NCBI RefSeq assembly: GCF_001687565.2
Contig: NZ_CP016534.2
Span: forward strand, 686,501-750,500
DNA from: Planococcus antarcticus DSM 14505
GTDB taxonomy: Bacteria > Bacillota > Bacilli > Bacillales_A > Planococcaceae
DNA: 64,000 nt
Direction: 5' to 3'
The stretch's first letter is position 1; each line of letters starts with the position of its first letter. The position numbers were made by a program, and so were the translations under genes. This document shows, piece after piece, positions 15,862 through 24,120 of the stretch. The notes under the pieces were generated by a model. It did no database searches and was not told where the DNA came from. It worked only from the letters and a program-made list of their open reading frames with translations.

Positions 15862-17895
15862 ATGATTAACGATAAATTGCCGAAGATTTGGCACGGTGGG
15901 GACTATAACCCTGAACAATGGGATTCGAAAGAAATTTGGGACGAAGACGTTCGGATGTTCAAACTGGCAGGAATTGACGTGGCCACTCTAAACGTTTTTT
16001 CATGGGCACTCAATCAGCCGAATGAAGATACCTACAACTTTGACTGGCTAGATGAAAAAATAAATCGCCTCTACGAAAACGGCATTTACACGTGCCTCGC
16101 AACAAGTACGGCAGCGCATCCGGCATGGATGGCGAAGAAATACCCGGATGTCTTGCGTGTCGACTTTTACGGCAGAAAACGCAAATTCGGCAGTCGTCAC
16201 AACTCGTGTCCGAACAGCCCGACTTACCGCAAATACTCGGAGCGAATTGCTGAAACATTAGCAGAGCGCTACAAAGACCACCCAGCGGTCTTGATTTGGC
16301 ACGTCTCCAACGAATACGGCGGCTACTGCTATTGCGAAAATTGCCAAGACGCTTTCCGCAACTGGTTAAGCGACAAATACGGAACGCTTGAAAAGCTCAA
16401 CAAAGCCTGGAACACCGGATTCTGGGGCCATACGTTTTACGAATGGGACGAAATTGTTGCACCGAATATGCTAAGCGAAGAACGTGAAGACAATGTATCT
16501 GATTTCCAAGGCATTTCACTCGATTACCGCCGTTTCCAGTCGGATAGTTTACTGGATTGCTACAAGCTGGAATACAACGCCATCCGCAAGCACGTGCCAA
16601 CCAGCATCCCAATCACTACTAACTTGATGGGTACATATCCGATGCTGGATTACTTCAAATGGGCAAAAGAAATGGACGTCGTGTCTTGGGACAATTACCC
16701 GTCAATCGATACGCCGTTTAGCTACACCGCCATGACCCACGATTTGATGCGTGGATTAAAAGGCGGGAAGCCGTTCATGCTGATGGAGCAAACGCCGAGC
16801 CAGCAAAACTGGCAGCCGTATAATTCCCTGAAGCGCCCGGGCGTTATGCGTTTATGGAGCTACCAGGCAATCGGCCGCGGGGCGGATACCATTCTTTACT
16901 TCCAGCTTCGCCGTTCAGTCGGTGCCTGCGAGAAATACCACGGAGCGGTCATTGAACACGTCGGCCACGAAAACACGCGCGTCTTCAATGAAGTTGCCCA
17001 ATTAGGAAAAGAATTGAATGGATTATCCGATACCTTGCTCGATGCCCGGGTCAACGCTAAAGTGGCGATCGTCTTTGATTGGGAAAACCGCTGGGCGACC
17101 GAACTGTCAAGCGGACCTTCTGTGTCGCTCGACTATGTCAACGAAGTCCATAAATATTACGACGCGCTGTACAAATTGAATGTCCAAGTCGACATGATTG
17201 GCGTCGAAGAAGACTTGGGCAAGTACGACGTCGTCATTGCACCGGTTCTGTACATGGTCAAAGAAGGCTACGCAGCGAAAGTCGAGAAATTCGTCGAAAA
17301 TGGCGGTACCTTCCTAACAACGTTCTTCAGCGGCATTGTCAATGAAACTGATATCGTGACACTCGGTGGTTATCCAGGTGAACTGCGCAACGTTCTTGGC
17401 ATTTGGGCAGAAGAAATCGATGCGCTGCACCCGGATGAAACCAATCAAATCGTTGTAAAAGGATCACGCGGAAGTTTGAGCGGCAAGTATTCATGCAATC
17501 TGCTGTTTGATTTGATCCATACAGAAGGCGCAGAAGCCGTTGCAGAATATGGCTCTGACTTTTACAAAGGCATGCCGGTCTTGACCGTCAACAAATTCGG
17601 AAAAGGAAAAGCGTGGTACGTGGCTTCAAGCCCGGACGCGGAATTCCTGGTCGATTTCCTCAAGACAGTCTGCGATGAAGCGGGTGTCGAGCCGTTGCTT
17701 GCCGTACCGGACGGCGTCGAAACCACCGAACGCGTAAAAGACGGCCAGAGCTATTTGTTCGTGTTGAACCACAACAACGAGGAAGTCACGATCGAGCTGC
17801 ACGGCAGCCAGTATAGAGAAGTGCTGACGGATGAACAAGTGAGCGGAAATCTGGTTTTGAAAGAAAAAGGCGTTTTGATTTTGGCGAAAGTGTAA
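15862..17895 (+). CDS. Beta-galactosidase, GH42
   Basis: A 677-residue GH42 enzyme, normal for the family. A TIM-barrel (about residues 10-390) carries acid/base Glu151 (VSNEYGG) and nucleophile Glu309 (LMEQTPS), and a Cys cluster (HNSCPNSP, CYCENC) likely binds zinc. A trimerisation domain (about 395-600) and a short C-terminal beta domain follow. GAAGGGATGG precedes the ATG. It removes beta-linked galactose from intracellular oligosaccharides; with the GH36 enzyme, one transporter can feed both alpha- and beta-galactosides. There is no secretion signal. Confidence 0.96.
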   Translation: MINDKLPKIWHGGDYNPEQWDSKEIWDEDVRMFKLAGIDVATLNVFSWALNQPNEDTYNFDWLDEKINRLYENGIYTCLATSTAAHPAWMAKKYPDVLRVDFYGRKRKFGSRHNSCPNSPTYRKYSERIAETLAERYKDHPAVLIWHVSNEYGGYCYCENCQDAFRNWLSDKYGTLEKLNKAWNTGFWGHTFYEWDEIVAPNMLSEEREDNVSDFQGISLDYRRFQSDSLLDCYKLEYNAIRKHVPTSIPITTNLMGTYPMLDYFKWAKEMDVVSWDNYPSIDTPFSYTAMTHDLMRGLKGGKPFMLMEQTPSQQNWQPYNSLKRPGVMRLWSYQAIGRGADTILYFQLRRSVGACEKYHGAVIEHVGHENTRVFNEVAQLGKELNGLSDTLLDARVNAKVAIVFDWENRWATELSSGPSVSLDYVNEVHKYYDALYKLNVQVDMIGVEEDLGKYDVVIAPVLYMVKEGYAAKVEKFVENGGTFLTTFFSGIVNETDIVTLGGYPGELRNVLGIWAEEIDALHPDETNQIVVKGSRGSLSGKYSCNLLFDLIHTEGAEAVAEYGSDFYKGMPVLTVNKFGKGKAWYVASSPDAEFLVDFLKTVCDEAGVEPLLAVPDGVETTERVKDGQSYLFVLNHNNEEVTIELHGSQYREVLTDEQVSGNLVLKEKGVLILAKV

Positions 17896-17915
17896 AAAAG
17901 CAATGGAATAGATGA

Positions 17916-17988
17916 AGAGCCCATGTGGACGGCACCAAAATTGTTGGATACTAATCTGACGATGGAGATGCCGTTCACATGGGCTTTT
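17916..17988 (+). terminator. Terminator ending the galactoside operon
   Basis: AGCCCATGTG and CACATGGGCT pair with inner GGACGGCA/TGCCGTTC support, followed by TTTTCT. The stem is long, with a 40-base branched loop. Confidence 0.7.
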
Positions 17989-18109
17989 CTATTGGTTATC
18001 GAAATGGTTCCGGGAAATTCATAAGCTCTCAAGCAGGAAAACAGACTCCGTTTATCGAATGTACAGCTAACTTATTTATTCGGAATAAAGGAAAGGAGAG
18101 GCGGGACCG

Positions 18110-18655
18110 ATGAAGAAGGTTGGAAAGCTCCTTTGCATGATTGCTGCATTGATGCTGTTGGCTGGCTGCGGTGAAGAAGATGCGCCGATCATGGATCCTT
18201 CGAGGGAATGGAAGGACCCGGAAGACAACATACCAGTAATTGAAGAAGAAGCGGAGATGGAAGAGACAGATGCCTTGTCCGAGTATTCCAGCGAGCAGAT
18301 TGAATACGCCAGAGTGTGGCTGCAGCTTGGGCCAAACGAGGAGATAGACGGCTTGTACGTCCAGCAAATTCCGGCAGGCACACCGCTCAATCCGGACGAT
18401 GACACGAGCGCCGCTTATCCGGAACCTGTCATCCAACTGGCGGGATCGCGTTTGGTGGATGGATCTGTTACTTACAGCAGCAATGGAGATGGCACGATCA
18501 ACGTATACAATGTGCCATTGCGTTGGGACGGTGAGTATCCTGCGGGCGAGGAATTTTACAATGAAATCATTGAAGGTACGGAGCTGGTGGCGATCGAGCC
18601 GGGGGAGGATGAGAGAGTGATCCGGTTGATTGAGTTGTTGGAGATTGAGGAGTGA
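18110..18655 (+). CDS. Predicted lipoprotein, 181 aa
   Basis: AAAGGAGAGG precedes the ATG. The signal MKKVGKLLCMIAALMLLAGC gives a lipobox with Cys20. The mature part is very acidic (about residues 22-65) and ends with a beta-rich region (QLAGSRLVDGSVTYSSNGDG). I do not recognise a family. Its mature start EEDAPIMDPS and lone position suggest an exported envelope protein of unknown role. Confidence 0.78.
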   Translation: MKKVGKLLCMIAALMLLAGCGEEDAPIMDPSREWKDPEDNIPVIEEEAEMEETDALSEYSSEQIEYARVWLQLGPNEEIDGLYVQQIPAGTPLNPDDDTSAAYPEPVIQLAGSRLVDGSVTYSSNGDGTINVYNVPLRWDGEYPAGEEFYNEIIEGTELVAIEPGEDERVIRLIELLEIEE

Positions 18656-18728
18656 GTGGATGGATCTTTTCTTAGTAGTGAAGCAAGTTTTCCAGACAAT
18701 AAATTAGAAAGACAGCGTTAACAATAAA

Positions 18729-18767
18729 ATCCCCTTCAAGCAGCTCAATTGCTTGAAGGGGATTTTT
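18729..18767. terminator. Bidirectional terminator
   Basis: ATCCCCTTCAAGCA and TGCTTGAAGGGGAT form a near-perfect stem, with A's before and T's after. It serves the lipoprotein and the opposing toxin-antitoxin locus. Confidence 0.82.
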
Positions 18768-18958
18768 CATGTTTCTGCATTTTCTAATTCCCTTATAACT
18801 TCTGCAAGAACCAGAATAACTGCCTCGCCTTTTTCTATCTCTTCTTTTGCAGCTTTCCAGAAAAGAACAGCTGCTTTGCTCAGTTTATTGTCGCCGTTAT
18901 TGTTGGCATGATAGCGAAAAAAGTTCGTGTCTATTGTATATTGCTTAAATTCAGCCAT
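18767..18958 (-). pseudogene. Truncated PIN-domain (DUF4411-like) toxin
   Basis: This 63-residue frame begins MAEFKQYTIDTNFFRYHAN, which carries the first PIN-domain aspartate (IDTNFF) and an early helix, then stops after ELENAET. PIN toxins of the DUF4411 type are about 160 residues, with three further acidic residues in the missing part, so this copy should have no RNase activity. The terminator hairpin begins directly after the stop. It follows its likely antitoxin by 7 bp. The DUF4411 assignment is by recall and the truncation is plain from length. Confidence 0.6.
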
Positions 18959-18965
18959 AGCTCGG

Positions 18966-19418
18966 TTAGTCTTCTTCCTGCAATTGGTTCAACATTTCAT
19001 CAGCAAGTCCAAGTGACTGGTCTTTAATTCGGGCACGTTTTTCAATAAATCGCTCCCAATTGGGCTGATCCATCAATTGTTTGGTTTCAATTCGCCATTT
19101 TCCACTGCCTTCAAAGGTCTGTTGAGCAGCAAGTTTTTTTTCAGCACAATGTCTTCGAACCATCTGTGGACTGATGCTCATGATGTCTGCGGCATCGCGA
19201 ACCGTGACATGAGGGGGGAGGTTAAACTCGTTGCTTAGTGCTTCAAAGGCTTCTTTGCGCTCTTCTTCTTTCAGCTCTTCATACAGCATGTTCTTTTTTC
19301 TTTCAAGTGCTTCATGAAGTCTCATTAATTGAACATATTCTTTCACGCGCTCACTTTTAATCGCTTCATCAGAAGGGCGAGGTTTTACATTATCGAGCAG
19401 ATCCACCATCTTCTCCAC
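18966..19418 (-). CDS. Antitoxin-like protein with helix-turn-helix
   Basis: A 150-residue protein with a charged, Glu/Lys-rich N-terminal helical region (residues 1-65). A MerR/excisionase-like helix-turn-helix follows (about 70-110: TVRDAADIMSISPQMVRRHCAEKKLAAQQTF, where a predicted recognition helix chooses DNA). A C-terminal helix (LADEMLNQLQEED) may bind the toxin. AAAGGAGTGG precedes the ATG. It lies just upstream of the truncated PIN gene, the usual order for these toxin-antitoxin pairs, and may now act only as an orphan regulator. Confidence 0.72.
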   Translation of the reverse strand: MEKMVDLLDNVKPRPSDEAIKSERVKEYVQLMRLHEALERKKNMLYEELKEEERKEAFEALSNEFNLPPHVTVRDAADIMSISPQMVRRHCAEKKLAAQQTFEGSGKWRIETKQLMDQPNWERFIEKRARIKDQSLGLADEMLNQLQEED

Positions 19419-19615
19419 TCCTTTTTCTTTTTATTATACAAGGGATTAAGCAGAAACTAAAGAAATAAACGAAACTTTCGAAATCAAAAAAATTTGAATA
19501 TGAACAGGAACTCATTCCAAGTATTCGGTTCAACGTCTTGCATTAGATAACTAAAAAACCAACGAGGATTTGTCCATTTCAGCAATTAGTTTTCAGCAAT
19601 TATAAGAGGGAATAA

Positions 19616-19864
19616 GTGAAAAGAGACGCTTTACAAACTGCTAACCGAAAGTGGGATTTGATGAATAAACGCGTGAAAAACACAATTTTGGGTACGCTGG
19701 TCTTTGGCTTTATAGGATATGTAGTGTCGTACCTATTAGATGGTAATCCGGACTGGAACGTTGTTATCGGGCAAGCTATTGCGGGATTCTTGCTGTATGC
19801 ATTTATTTTACCAGCTTGGGCAAAAAGAAATAAAAATATTAAAAGAGGCCCATATGGAAAATAG
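19616..19864 (+). CDS. Small membrane protein, 82 aa
   Basis: Starts at GTG 19616 after AGAGGGA. Two hydrophobic segments (about residues 23-45 and 50-68) sit between basic ends (MKRDALQTANRKW; AKRNKNIKRGPYGK). Family not recognised. It overlaps the next small membrane gene by 11 bp, so the two are probably co-translated and may work together in the membrane. Confidence 0.62.
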   Translation: MKRDALQTANRKWDLMNKRVKNTILGTLVFGFIGYVVSYLLDGNPDWNVVIGQAIAGFLLYAFILPAWAKRNKNIKRGPYGK

Positions 19865-20105
19865 GAAAAGTAAACTAGCCACATGGTTAAAAGAACCGAT
19901 ATTTACGAAGAAAGTAGATCCGTTTTTGAATTTAATCTTAGCCTTTCTAGGTGCATTGATTGGGACCACATTTTACCATAGTACCAATATGCCTTACTGG
20001 GAGTTTATCATCTGGCTTATCTTAGTCGCCTCGCTGGCAGTTTTTATTCTTAAATTAATCGGTACAGAATGGAGGAAAAGAATAGCGCAGCGCGATGCAA
20101 ACTAG
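19854..20105 (+). CDS. Small membrane protein, 83 aa
   Basis: Starts at ATG 19854 inside the end of the previous gene, after AAAGAGG. Two membrane segments (about residues 24-42 and 50-70) with charged ends (MENRKSKLATWLKEP; EWRKRIAQRDAN). The paired layout and similar topology suggest a two-component membrane unit. No known family is recognised. Confidence 0.6.
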   Translation: MENRKSKLATWLKEPIFTKKVDPFLNLILAFLGALIGTTFYHSTNMPYWEFIIWLILVASLAVFILKLIGTEWRKRIAQRDAN

Positions 20106-20137
20106 CTGATTGCTATCTTTCTTTACATAACATGACT

Positions 20138-20179
20138 AAAGTCTTTGGAGAGCGATCTAGCTCTCCAGAGGCTTTTTTT
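20138..20179 (+). terminator. Rho-independent terminator
   Basis: GTCTTTGGAGAGC and GCTCTCCAGAGGC pair around GATCTA, followed by TTTTTTT. Confidence 0.82.
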
Positions 20180-20347
20180 GTTGACAAATGGGTAGTCAAC
20201 AACATCAGAAAAGCGGATTTCTGCTGAATGAGTAAGATTACAAAAAAAAAAATTTCTGTCAATAATCAAAATTTTCTGCAATGAAGAGGAGGAATAAGGT
20301 AGCATAAGAAAGGAAGTGCAAATTTACATAAAAGGGGGAGTAAGAGG

Positions 20348-21667
20348 ATGAAAGGGATTACACGCTTTTCGAATAACTTGATGGAACGGTATTTACCGGA
20401 TCCGTTTTTATTCGTTATCATCTTGACTGTGGTCGTGTTCGGACTGGGCTTAGGCTTAACCGATTCGTCACCTGTACAGATGGTGGCGTTTTGGGGTGAA
20501 GGATTCTGGGCGTTGCTCGCATTCTCCATGCAAATGGTGCTGGTGCTCGTGACCGGATTTGTATTGGCAAGCAGCCCGATATTTAAAAAAGGCTTAGGCA
20601 AACTGGCGAGTTTCGCAAAAACGCCAGGTAGTGCGATTATCTGGGTAACTTTAGTGTCACTGGCAGCAAGCTGGATCAACTGGGGCTTTGGGTTGGTTAT
20701 TGGTGCATTGTTCGCAAAAGAATTAGCGAAGCGAGTTGGAAATGTCGATTACCGTTTGCTGATTGCCAGTGCGTATTCTGGATTTTTGATTTGGCATGCC
20801 GGGTTCTCAGGATCGATTCCGTTATCAATCGCGACAGAAGGACATCCGTTTGTTGATAAAATTGGCATCATTCCAACGACTGAAACCATTTTTGCTAGCT
20901 ATAACTTAATCATTATTGCCGCATTAGTTATTATTGTTCCTTTATTAAACCGGTTGATGATGCCGAGAAAAGAAGAAACGGTTGTTGTTGATCCGAAAGT
21001 GCTGGTGGAACCAGAAGTTGAGGAACAACCGGCTAAAGCAGACATGACACCAGCAGAACGTTTGGAAAACAGCTGGATTTTATCAGTGGTTATCGGGGCA
21101 TTGGGTATTGCATTTATTGTTTATTATTTCATCGAAAATGGTTTTGCGTTAACGCTCGACTTGGTTAACTTTATGTTCTTGTTCCTCGGAATCTTATTCC
21201 ACGGAACACCTCGCAAGTATTTGATCGCTGTTCAAGAAGCGGTCAAAGGAGCGGGTGCGATCATCGTTCAATTTCCGTTTTATGCGGGAATTATGGGCAT
21301 GATGACAGCTTCTGGTTTAGCAGCCGTTATTTCAGAAGCGTTCGTCAATATTTCAACAGTAGACACGTTTCCACTTTTCGCATTTCTTAGTGCAGGACTG
21401 GTCAACTTCTTCGTCCCTTCGGGTGGCGGACAGTGGGCCGTACAAGCACCGATTATGTTAGAAGCTGCCGAAATGCTTGGCAGTGATCCGGCGAAAGTCG
21501 CCATGGCTGTTGCATGGGGTGACGCTTGGACAAACATGATCCAGCCGTTCTGGGCCTTACCCGCACTGGCAATCGCCGGACTGAAAGCCAAAGACATCAT
21601 GGGCTTTTGTGTGATTGTGTTGGTGGTTAGTGGCGTTGTGATTGGGTTAGGGTTGTTGTTTTTGTAA
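20348..21667 (+). CDS. atoE: Short-chain fatty acid transporter, AtoE family
   Basis: A 439-residue membrane protein with about twelve spans. Family signatures include the N-terminal RFSNNLMERYLPDPFLFV, SWINWGFGLVIGAL, the Gly/Ser-rich AGFSGSIPLSIATEG and FFVPSGGGQWAVQAPIML. AtoE-type carriers import acetoacetate, butyrate or similar acids. No atoDAB genes are next to it here, so the substrate is inferred from family only. AAAGGGGG lies just before the ATG. Confidence 0.9.
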   Translation: MKGITRFSNNLMERYLPDPFLFVIILTVVVFGLGLGLTDSSPVQMVAFWGEGFWALLAFSMQMVLVLVTGFVLASSPIFKKGLGKLASFAKTPGSAIIWVTLVSLAASWINWGFGLVIGALFAKELAKRVGNVDYRLLIASAYSGFLIWHAGFSGSIPLSIATEGHPFVDKIGIIPTTETIFASYNLIIIAALVIIVPLLNRLMMPRKEETVVVDPKVLVEPEVEEQPAKADMTPAERLENSWILSVVIGALGIAFIVYYFIENGFALTLDLVNFMFLFLGILFHGTPRKYLIAVQEAVKGAGAIIVQFPFYAGIMGMMTASGLAAVISEAFVNISTVDTFPLFAFLSAGLVNFFVPSGGGQWAVQAPIMLEAAEMLGSDPAKVAMAVAWGDAWTNMIQPFWALPALAIAGLKAKDIMGFCVIVLVVSGVVIGLGLLFL

Positions 21668-21960
21668 ATAGAAGATGGAGAGTGGCCTTGCCTGTGTTTA
21701 GGGTGAGGTCATTTTTTGGATAATAAAATAAACTTATAGTAACTAATTAACTAGATACTATATCAAATAGCTGAATATTGTGTTAAATTAAGTATGGTAT
21801 AGTTCAAATGAAACAGATAGGTAGAATAAAAAGACCTATTAATATGAATATGGAGACTATTAAATTATCGGTTTACTGAAGTGATTACTTATAACAAGTT
21901 AAAACAATAACCGAGATTAAAAACAATCAAAATCAAATTTTCACTATTTGAAAGGGGCGA
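21668..21960. other. Intergenic region with likely promoter of the Ltp-like gene
   Basis: AT-rich and without a supported gene. A possible sigma-A-like promoter is TTGTGT at 21778 with TATAGT at 21798. GAAAGGGGC at 21949-21957 is the ribosome binding site for the next gene. Confidence 0.4.
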
Positions 21961-22830
21961 GTGCTTGTGTGGAAAAGCAAAAAAGTGCTATCGGCTGCTG
22001 GACTCATTGTTCTTCTGAGTGGCTGTAGTCAAGAGACGCTAAAAGTAGATAAACCTGTGCTTGAAGTGGCAGAAGTCGATGCTGCAGAGACAGAAAAAGC
22101 TGAAGCAGAAGAAAAAGCAAAAGCTGAAGCAGAAGAGAAGGCAAAGGCTGAGGCAGAGGAAAAAGCAAAAGCAGAGGTAGAGGAAAAGGCAAAGGCTGAG
22201 GCAGAGGAAAAAGCAAAAGCAGAGGTAGAGGAAAAGGCAAAGGCTGAAGCAGAAGAAAAAGCAAAAGCTGAAGCAGAAGCGAAAGCAAAGGCTGAAGCAG
22301 AGGAAAAAGCAAAGGCTGAAGAGGAGGAAAAAGCAAAGGCCGAAGCAAAGGCGAAAGCTGAAGCTGAAGCAGCAGAACGTCAAGCAGCAGAAAATGCTGG
22401 ATCTGCTTCACAGCAACAAGCAGTTGGAATGGCCGAAGATTATATCTCTTATACTGCCTTTTCAAAAAGCGGACTTATCGAGCAATTGGTATTCGAAGGG
22501 TTTAGTAACGCTGATGCCACATTTGCTGTAGAAAAGATTAACGTAAATTGGAGTGAGCAGGCAGTAAAATCGGCTGAAGATTATATCTCGTATACACCAT
22601 TTTCGAAAAGTGGCCTCGTCGAACAATTGGAATTTGAAGGATTTAGTAATGGAGATTCAACGAACGCAGTTGGTAAAATCAGTGTGGACTGGAGCGAACA
22701 GGCTTTATTAGCAGCGGAAGATTATATTGCATACACTTCTTTTTCAAGATCCGGTTTGATTGAACAATTGGAATTTGAAGGGCACAGTAAGGCAGATGCT
22801 ACGAATGCTGTCAATGTATTGGGGCTTTAA
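21961..22830 (+). CDS. Ltp-like lipoprotein with three 47-residue repeats and an EAK-rich spacer
   Basis: Starts at GTG 21961. The signal ends LLSGC (Cys22). A highly charged low-complexity segment (about residues 42-142) of KAKAEAEE-type units is predicted to be a long single helix. Three 47-residue repeats then start near residues 158, 205 and 252, each AEDYISYTxFSKSGLIEQL, then EFEGFS.xDATxAV and NWSEQA. This repeat is the Ltp/host-cell surface-exposed lipoprotein type known from phage TP-J34, where it blocks DNA injection. Here it is probably a surface-anchored helix-hairpin domain; a superinfection-exclusion role is inferred. Confidence 0.85.
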   Translation: MLVWKSKKVLSAAGLIVLLSGCSQETLKVDKPVLEVAEVDAAETEKAEAEEKAKAEAEEKAKAEAEEKAKAEVEEKAKAEAEEKAKAEVEEKAKAEAEEKAKAEAEAKAKAEAEEKAKAEEEEKAKAEAKAKAEAEAAERQAAENAGSASQQQAVGMAEDYISYTAFSKSGLIEQLVFEGFSNADATFAVEKINVNWSEQAVKSAEDYISYTPFSKSGLVEQLEFEGFSNGDSTNAVGKISVDWSEQALLAAEDYIAYTSFSRSGLIEQLEFEGHSKADATNAVNVLGL

Positions 22831-22839
22831 TAACAGCGT

Positions 22840-22878
22840 CAAAAGACCGTTATCTGAAATTTGGATAACGGTCTTTTG
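22840..22878. terminator. Bidirectional terminator
   Basis: AAAAGACCGTTATC and GATAACGGTCTTTT pair around TGAAATTTG. It lies between the Ltp-like gene and the leftward HTH gene. Confidence 0.85.
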
Positions 22879-22903
22879 AATTATTAACTATATCAAGAAA
22901 CAA

Positions 22904-23227
22904 CTAAACAGAAATAATTCCCTGTTTTTCAGCTAGTTGAGGTTCGTTTTTTAAAATTTCCAAAAGGCGAGAAGCAGAGCCACTTGGATGGTTTATGCCT
23001 CGCTCCCACGATTCAATGAATTTAATCGATACGCCCATGAGCGCAGCAAAAGATCTTTGAGTTAATTGCATCTGTAACCGGAGTGCCTTAACATCATCGG
23101 CTGTAAAGCTAGCTAGTTCTTTTACTTCGACTGTTTTGGTTCTGGCTTTTGAAGGTTTTCCTTTAGCGTGGTCAACCGCCTGATTTAAATTTTTTTGTAC
23201 GTCGTTAAAGAATTGATCTTCAGTCAT
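22904..23227 (-). CDS. Orphan XRE-family antitoxin-like protein (NadS/HigA type)
   Basis: 107 residues from ATG 23227, preceded by AAAGGAGGAACACC. The C-terminal half is an XRE helix-turn-helix (DDVKALRLQMQLTQRSFAAL, GVSIKFIESWERG) with the NadS-like tail PSGSASRLLEIL. In complete loci a RelE/HigB-like toxin lies just upstream. Here that space has only a possible promoter (TATAAT on the minus strand at 23281-23286) and no toxin frame. The 33 bp around its ribosome binding site recur at 23830-23862. Confidence 0.8.
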   Translation of the reverse strand: MTEDQFFNDVQKNLNQAVDHAKGKPSKARTKTVEVKELASFTADDVKALRLQMQLTQRSFAALMGVSIKFIESWERGINHPSGSASRLLEILKNEPQLAEKQGIISV

Positions 23228-23537
23228 TGGTGTTCCTCCTTTCATGACGATGTTTTACTCAGGATGTCTAGATTACATTCATTATACCGATAGAATTAGC
23301 GGTTTAATAGGCTTTTACCAAAAAAAACATAGGATGAAAAAAGTCGTTTTGTTTTTCTACAATTCGGGGAAGAATAGATAAAAGGGGGGGCTCAGTATTG
23401 AATTTGTATTCTAAATCAAATAAAGGTTCCCTCAAAGTTCTGCAGATGCTCGCTTAGCATTCATAAACAAGCAATTTGTGATAAACTGAAAATAACAAAA
23501 GTTTATATGGCTGAGACGAAAAAGGAGTTGAACCTCG

Positions 23538-23762
23538 ATGATTAAAACGAGCGATACGACAAAATCCAAGGCCGATACATTAATCTACCAAGACTTTGCA
23601 ATGGCTCTAATATACTTTTCAAAGGGTAAGGTTAATCCGGATGAAGCAAGAAAAATTACGGAAGATGTCTTAGCGAAAGTAGATTTAACTAATTCTTCCA
23701 TTGCTCATAAAGGAATCAATTGGTTAGCTAAAGAAACCTTAAAAAGACGTCATATTGTTTAA
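23538..23762 (+). CDS. Hypothetical protein, 74 aa
   Basis: AAAAAGGAG is well placed before the ATG, and a terminator follows the stop directly. The sequence is helical and mixed-charge (FAMALIYFSKGKVNPDEARK, NWLAKETLKRRHIV), with no signal or membrane segment. Unrecognised. Clear expression signals on both sides make it a likely real gene. Confidence 0.65.
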   Translation: MIKTSDTTKSKADTLIYQDFAMALIYFSKGKVNPDEARKITEDVLAKVDLTNSSIAHKGINWLAKETLKRRHIV

Positions 23763-23763
23763 A

Positions 23764-23797
23764 CTCAGAGATGCCTTGGCATCTCTTTTGTTTTTGT
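23764..23797 (+). terminator. Terminator after the 74-aa gene
   Basis: AGAGATGCC and GGCATCTCT pair around a TT loop, followed by TTTGTTTTT. Confidence 0.82.
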
Positions 23798-23841
23798 GAT
23801 AAAAAGGTGGATCATATATTCAAGCGCTGGTGTTCATCCTT

Positions 23842-23949
23842 TCATGACGATGTTTTACTCATCTGCGCATTCGAAGTATGTCTAGAGATACAACCAAATA
23901 AAAGCAGCACGATGAAAAGTAATAGGAGCACGATTAAGTTTTTGAGCAT
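23842..23949 (-). CDS. Possible 35-aa lipoprotein
   Basis: A short frame starts at ATG 23949 (MLKNLIVLLLLFIVLLLFGC) and has a strong lipoprotein signal with Cys20, then only 15 more residues. Its last codons fall in a 33-bp block shared with the leader of the HTH gene at 23.2 kb, so the 3' end may have been replaced by rearrangement. The ribosome binding site (AGAAGAG) is weak. It could be a tiny lipoprotein or the remnant of a longer one. Confidence 0.4.
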   Translation of the reverse strand: MLKNLIVLLLLFIVLLLFGCISRHTSNAQMSKTSS

Positions 23950-24079
23950 TTGTTGTTCTCTTCTGGATCTTGTCGAAGTTTGATAAGTGAAGGGTGTTCC
24001 TTTAATAAAACGTTGCGGTAGTTAGTAAATTCCAGTTGAAAGCCGACTTTAAGTGTTGACACGACATCTTTACTTCAAA

Positions 24080-24104
24080 TGATATGTACGCTATAAAGTA
24101 CATC
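24080..24104. promoter_or_regulatory. Likely yefM operator overlapping the promoter
   Basis: GATATGTAC and GTACATC form an inverted repeat around GCTATAAA, so the palindrome covers a TATAAA -10-like box just before the yefM ribosome binding site. YefM-YoeB systems autorepress through TGTACA-containing palindromes. The site is predicted from pattern and position. Confidence 0.6.
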
Positions 24105-24120
24105 AAAGGAGATGATGAAT

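Noticed and set aside
22004-22465. Leucine-rich 153-aa frame opposite the Ltp-like gene
   Set aside because: It is the antisense shadow of the EAK-rich coding repeat, with no start signals.
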